A stretch of 20,517 bases of DNA from a virus. Positions 17,488 through 20,517 of this stretch are shown in pieces; positions within the stretch are counted from its first letter, which is position 1, and every line of letters starts with the position of its first letter. The notes under the pieces were generated by a model, which saw nothing but the letters and a program-made list of their open reading frames with translations, searched no databases and was not told the DNA's origin. Location of the stretch: the IMG/VR virus record IMGVR_UViG_3300024059_000041, positions 1 to 20,517 of that record; one strand, written 5' to 3'. The position numbers and the translations under genes were made by a program.

Positions 17488-18336
17488 ATGGGCATTTTTG
17501 ACTTTCTAGGCGATCTTTCGTCAAAGCGCAGCAAGGAGCTTGGCCTTGGCGGGTTACAGTCTTTGCTAGGCACACGCAGAGCAGCGCAGGCTGGCGCAAT
17601 TGGCGATGAGATGATTGGCATTACGAACAAAGATAGCTTGCCGGGTTACTTTAACGAGCAGACCCGAGAGTATGTTCCTTGGTACGTTGATTTGTTTGAC
17701 GGCGGTGGTTTGAACGCTTCTGGCACAGTAGCGGAGCAAGAGGCTGCGCAGTCTATGGCTGCTCGCACTATGCCCGGCAGCGCACCTATGGCCCAGCCGG
17801 GTTTGTTGGCGAATAACCAGTTTTCTGACATGGAAAGAGCAAACCGTAATCGTGCCGCTCAGATGACGCCAAGTTTAGGCAGCCAGTTTTCTGACATGGA
17901 AATGGCAAACCGTAATCGTGCGTCTCAGACGACGCCAAGTTTAGGTAGTCAGCTATCTGATATGGAAATGGCAAACCGTAGTCGTGCTGGAAGCAACTTT
18001 CTCCCGCGTGATGCAATTTATTCTGCAAGGCTCGACGAAGCCAAGCGTGGGGGTGCTAACGCAATAGCCAATCAAAGAGACCCTAGGTTAAAAATGCAAT
18101 CTACAGGATATGGACGTTCAGCAAATGTTGTAGATTTTTTAGAGAAAAAAACAGATTTAGGTGCTGCGGGTTATGGCCCTATGGGCCAAACCATGCAGTC
18201 GCCCATAATGCAGCACCCTGCGTTCCCGCAGTTTGTTGATATTATGAAAAGAATGGGCAACGAGTCTGTATTGCAGAACCCAGAGCAAGCCTCATTTGTA
18301 TTTAACAATTATCTCAAGCAGATAGGTTACAATTAA
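17488..18336 (+). CDS. Repeat-bearing 282-aa probable virion protein
   Basis: The N-terminus (MGIFDFLGDLSSKRSKELGL) resembles small virion or internal proteins. Residues 111-169 form three copies of a 22-residue repeat, QFSDMExANRNRAxQxTPSLGS, encoded by 66-bp units from 17818. After a linker there is VVDFLEKKTDLGAAGYG, then a Met/Pro/Gln-rich C-terminus ending FVFNNYLKQIGYN. No family recognised. It sits where a portal or scaffolding gene often lies in related phages but is too small and repetitive for a portal. It ends with TAATG, overlapping the adaptor start. Internal virion protein is the most likely, unproven role. Confidence 0.6.
   Translation: MGIFDFLGDLSSKRSKELGLGGLQSLLGTRRAAQAGAIGDEMIGITNKDSLPGYFNEQTREYVPWYVDLFDGGGLNASGTVAEQEAAQSMAARTMPGSAPMAQPGLLANNQFSDMERANRNRAAQMTPSLGSQFSDMEMANRNRASQTTPSLGSQLSDMEMANRSRAGSNFLPRDAIYSARLDEAKRGGANAIANQRDPRLKMQSTGYGRSANVVDFLEKKTDLGAAGYGPMGQTMQSPIMQHPAFPQFVDIMKRMGNESVLQNPEQASFVFNNYLKQIGYN
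17818..17994 (+). repeat. Three 66-bp in-frame tandem repeats
   Basis: Units 17818-17883, 17884-17949 and 17950-17994 (last partial) encode 22-residue copies with SDMEMANRNR core. Copies 1 and 2 are close at the base level, suggesting a recent duplication. Confidence 0.8.
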
Positions 18337-18956
18337 TGGCAATCACAACTTACGCAGAGCTGCAATCTAACATTACGGACTTTCTCAACCGTGATGATTT
18401 AGCTTCAGTTACTCCGACATTTATCTCGCTGGCCGAGGCTGACATGCAGCGTCAAGTGCGTCATTGGCGGCAAGAGAAGCGCAGCACTGCGGAGCTTGAC
18501 ACGCAGTACAGCGCAATCCCTGCTGACTTCCTTGAGGCTATTCGGTTTTACATTACGTCAGGCGAATCACGCCCGCTTGAATTAATCAGTCAGTTTCAGC
18601 TGCTTGACCGCAAATATCAGAGAGCTAACACCAGCGGCGAGCCAGCCTACTATGCGATTACTGCTGGTGAGATTGAGATCTTCCCTGCGCCCGCCGGCAC
18701 TTACACAGCGGAGTTGTATTACAACGCGCGCATTGAGCCACTGTCTGACAGCAATACATCCAACTGGATGCTGGAGTATTTTCCTGACGCATACTTGTAT
18801 GGCTCGCTTATACATTCCGCGCCATACTTAAAGGATGATGCGCGCCTGCAAATTTGGGCGGCTTTGTATCAAAGCGCGATTGATGCTATAAACATGTCAG
18901 GTGAAAAAGCTAAATTTGGCGGATCAGGCCGTCGCATGAAAATAAGGGCTTACTAA
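18336..18956 (+). CDS. Head-to-tail adaptor protein (SU10/P22 gp4-like)
   Basis: A 206-residue protein with the opening TYAELQSNITDFLNRDDLAS, PTFISLAEADMQRQVRHWRQ, a central IPADFLEAIRFYI and a later YYNARIEPLSDSNTSNWMLE and ALYQSAIDAIN. The early Y-x-x-L-x-x-x-I-x-D-x-L-N-R-x-D-L, F-I-x-L-A-E-x-D-M-x-R-x-V-R block and the central P-x-D-F-L-E block fit the short-tailed and marine phage adaptor family that sits below the portal. It starts on TAATG. The position after TerL fits the head completion module, although no portal precedes it in this window. Confidence 0.85.
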   Translation: MAITTYAELQSNITDFLNRDDLASVTPTFISLAEADMQRQVRHWRQEKRSTAELDTQYSAIPADFLEAIRFYITSGESRPLELISQFQLLDRKYQRANTSGEPAYYAITAGEIEIFPAPAGTYTAELYYNARIEPLSDSNTSNWMLEYFPDAYLYGSLIHSAPYLKDDARLQIWAALYQSAIDAINMSGEKAKFGGSGRRMKIRAY

Positions 18957-18957
18957 C

Positions 18958-19338
18958 ATGAGTTTTTCAAACACATTTGAGACCACAGTTTTAACTTGGG
19001 TCTTCACGACGAGCAGCGCAACACGCCCGACTGAGTGGCATATTGCACTTTACACTGCATCGCCATCTGATCCCGGCGGCGGAACTGAAGTATCTGGCGG
19101 CGGTTATGCGCGTCAGGCTGTTACGTTTGCTGTTTCTGGCAACACGGCTTCTAATACTGCCGCGATTGAGTGGCCAGTTGCCACAGCGGGTTATGGCACG
19201 GTGACTGACGTTGGCGTGTTTGACGCGGCGTCTGGCGGCAACTTGATTGCTTACGCAGCGCTGACCACCAGCAAAGCGATTGACACGGGTGATGTATTTA
19301 GGCTCCCGGCGGGTGATCTCGACGTTACGCTTGACTAA
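18958..19338 (+). CDS. Conserved phage virion protein (126 aa)
   Basis: A 126-residue beta-rich protein with the order WHIALYTASPSDPGGGTEVS, GGYARQAVTFAVSGNTASN, GYGTVTDVGVFDAASGGNL and DVFRLPAGDLDVTL. This G-G-G-T-E-V-S-G-G-x-Y-A-R-Q and G-x-x-D-x-x-x-G-G-N-L-x-x-Y-A-x-L-T pattern recurs in marine phage tail or capsid-associated proteins as I recall. It likely forms a beta-sandwich and could decorate the virion or form part of a fibre base. It is coupled to the next gene by TAATG. Confidence 0.7.
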   Translation: MSFSNTFETTVLTWVFTTSSATRPTEWHIALYTASPSDPGGGTEVSGGGYARQAVTFAVSGNTASNTAAIEWPVATAGYGTVTDVGVFDAASGGNLIAYAALTTSKAIDTGDVFRLPAGDLDVTLD

Positions 19339-20057
19339 TGGCTGAGTATCGTTCTGGCTACGGCAGGGCTACATACGGCTCGTATAACTACGGGCTTGAC
19401 GGCTTTGTCACTGACGGCGCTGGCACGATTATTATCACGACAACGACGGCTGCGGCTTCGGTTCGTGTTAGGTTAGACGCATCTATCGTTGTGAGCGTGT
19501 CTACGACCTCATCAGAGGCCGTTAGAGTGCGTGAAGCGTCTGCGTCCAGCACGACATCCACAACGGCGACTTCCGCAGCCCAGCGCGTGCGTGAAAGCGA
19601 TGCAGCATCAACCTGCGCCTCAACTACGTCTGCTGACTGTAACCGTGTTCGCACGGCAGATGGCTCAATTGCCGCTGCGTCAACCACCAGCGCTGACATA
19701 GTTCGCGTGAGGCCGACTTCGGCTGCAACATCTGCTGCGTGCAGCACGTCGGCTACAGCTGAGGCGATTTACATTAGCAGCGCTGACATTGCCTGCGTTC
19801 TAACATCTGTAGCAACGTGCAACCGCGTTCAGTCGGGCGGTGCTTTAATTAGCACTCTTTTAAGTACGACGTGCAATGCTGTTAAGAAGTGGGAGCCGAT
19901 CCCTGACACACCTGAAGTTTGGACTGGTGTTGATCCGTCAAGCAAAGTGTGGCAAGATGCAGGCAGCACGCCAGAAAGCTGGTCGGCTGTTCCCCCTACA
20001 TCAACGGACTGGACACCCGCCTCGGCTTCAAGCGAAACTTGGGCTGACGCCGCATAA
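19338..20057 (+). CDS. 20-residue-repeat virion fibre-like protein
   Basis: A 239-residue protein. After MAEYRSGYGRATYGSYNYGL comes a run from residue 23 to 182 that fits eight consecutive units of exactly 20 residues, most starting R-V-R and rich in S, T, A and D, with a conserved S-T-T-S-A-x block. The last 55 residues hold a second repeat with a Trp every 9-12 residues (EVW, KVW, SW, DW, TW). Fixed-length units suggest a beta-solenoid or beta-helix stalk followed by a Trp-rich adhesive or assembly tip. Low-complexity base composition matches. It is next to the tail-fibre gene and is probably a fibre or fibre-linker protein. Confidence 0.7.
   Translation: MAEYRSGYGRATYGSYNYGLDGFVTDGAGTIIITTTTAAASVRVRLDASIVVSVSTTSSEAVRVREASASSTTSTTATSAAQRVRESDAASTCASTTSADCNRVRTADGSIAAASTTSADIVRVRPTSAATSAACSTSATAEAIYISSADIACVLTSVATCNRVQSGGALISTLLSTTCNAVKKWEPIPDTPEVWTGVDPSSKVWQDAGSTPESWSAVPPTSTDWTPASASSETWADAA
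19404..19883 (+). repeat. Eight degenerate 60-bp coding repeats
   Basis: Residues 23-182 of the fibre-like protein divide into eight 20-residue units with constant length; encoded period is 60 bp. Most units begin R-V-R; the sixth begins A-I-Y and the first lacks it. Codon-level similarity is low, so the period is selected on protein level. Confidence 0.75.
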
Positions 20058-20087
20058 GGCTGACGCCGTACAGGCTAACGCCGCATA
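20042..20087 (+). repeat. Triplicated 15-16 bp motif before tail fibre
   Basis: GGCTGACGCCGCATAA, GGCTGACGCCGTACA and GGCTAACGCCGCATA lie in tandem at 20042-20087, spanning the end of the preceding gene and the leader of the tail fibre. The gene stop (TAA) lies in the first copy. Confidence 0.7.
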
Positions 20088-20097
20088 GGAGAATATC

Positions 20098-20517
20098 ATG
20101 GCTGATACAACGACCACAGCATATGGCTTAACGAAGCCAGAAATCGGTGCATCTGAGGATACTTGGGGCGAAAAGATCAACACTGATCTTGATACGCTTG
20201 ACACGGTTGTAAATGCGATTGGCGGTAAGACTGCTGCTGGTACGTTGTCTTATGCAGATAGCGCGAAGCTGGCGACGACTGCCACGGGTGTGGATGTGAC
20301 CGGGACAGTCACGATGGACGGCGGTTCTACATCTGCCGACTTTACCTTCGGCGACAACGACAAAGCCATCTTCGGCGCTGGGTCTGACCTGCAGATTTAC
20401 CATAATTCAGCAAATAATAAGTCATACATTGAGGAAAGCGGCACAGGAAACCTTGTTATTCGTGGCAGTGATATTGATATACTGGCTGGCAATGGTGAAG
20501 CAGCGATTAATGTAGCA
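20098..20517 (+). CDS. Tail fibre protein, N-terminal part (3' partial)
   Basis: GGAG about 7 nt before the ATG supports this start; no stop occurs before the window end, so at least 140 residues are seen. The opening [21 protein letters not shown] is the N-terminal segment of marine phage tail fibres, thought to attach to the tail. Later the sequence contains [20 protein letters not shown] and [13 protein letters not shown], a repeat type familiar from cyanophage and pelagiphage fibres that probably forms a beta-helix or beta-prism shaft. The receptor-binding tip lies beyond the window. It probably belongs to the late structural operon. Confidence 0.85.
   Translation, partial: MADTTTTAYGLTKPEIGASEDTWGEKINTDLDTLDTVVNAIGGKTAAGTLSYADSAKLATTATGVDVTGTVTMDGGSTSADFTFGDNDKAIFGAGSDLQIYHNSANNKSYIEESGTGNLVIRGSDIDILAGNGEAAINVA

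Noticed and set aside
15-18160. Shared D-F-L-E-K-K at the left-edge protein and in the 17488-18336 protein
   Set aside because: Only six residues match, flanks differ in protein and DNA; chance is adequate.
1-20517. Lysogeny genes, attachment sites, CRISPR arrays or insertion sequences
   Set aside because: No integrase, repressor, spaced direct repeats or transposase seen on either strand.

Overview
The window is part of a tailed double-stranded DNA bacteriophage genome (Caudoviricetes). It carries a large terminase, a head-tail adaptor, a tail-fibre start, holins, a GH19 endolysin, a primase-helicase, an SSB-like protein and a RecE-like exonuclease. There is no integrase, repressor/Cro pair, tRNA, IS element or CRISPR, so nothing suggests lysogeny. 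Base composition is roughly half G+C. The fibre N-terminus, the adaptor type and several microproteins resemble those of marine phages of Alphaproteobacteria (pelagiphage, SAR116 and roseobacter phages). That host assignment is inferred from remembered family resemblance, not from a search.

Layout. (1) 1-2784, + strand: the end of a membrane-anchored protein, then a lysis cassette: Cys-containing exported peptide, EF-hand holin, GTA-type 3-TM holin, second exported Cys peptide, two basic small proteins, GH19 endolysin. A small PD-(D/E)XK-like nuclease follows. (2) 2903-12228, - strand: a long early/replication operon read right to left. It starts with small unknown genes, then a PD-(D/E)XK-like nuclease, a cold-shock/winged-helix protein, a complex regulatory gap, an acidic protein, RecE-like exonuclease, SSB, an HNH homing-type endonuclease, primase-helicase, a zinc-finger peptide, a PP-loop ATPase, an HTH protein, a C5-cytosine methyltransferase and a 36-residue membrane peptide. 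Most junctions are ATGA/GTGA overlaps. (3) 12341-14094, + strand: RHH regulator, RuvC-like resolvase, an AT-rich iteron block, an unknown protein, a MazZ-like dNTP pyrophosphohydrolase, an intrinsic terminator and a small acidic protein. (4) 14141-14829, - strand: three small unknown genes. (5) 14830-15249: a 420-bp non-coding divergent region. (6) 15250-20517, + strand: the packaging/structural operon (TerS, TerL, small proteins, a repeat protein, adaptor, two virion-like proteins, tail-fibre start cut by the window end).

How it fits together. The primase-helicase, SSB, RecE-type exonuclease and RuvC give replication-recombination without a DNA polymerase in view, so host polymerase use or a polymerase outside the window is likely. 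TerS/TerL package the DNA. Portal and major capsid genes are absent here and presumably lie beyond the right edge. Two minus-strand promoters share a -10/leader signature, suggesting co-regulation of the two leftward units.

Most noteworthy non-genic structures: the ATTATGAT iteron cluster with a 16-bp palindrome (13003-13150), the double hairpin plus phased TGTCC array (9934-10045), and the shared promoter/leader motif (12243-12290 and 14844-14890). Most noteworthy coding oddities: the EF-hand holin, paired DUF1482-like peptides, a Cys-rich PP-loop protein beside a DNA methyltransferase, and a virion protein built of eight exact-length 20-residue repeats.
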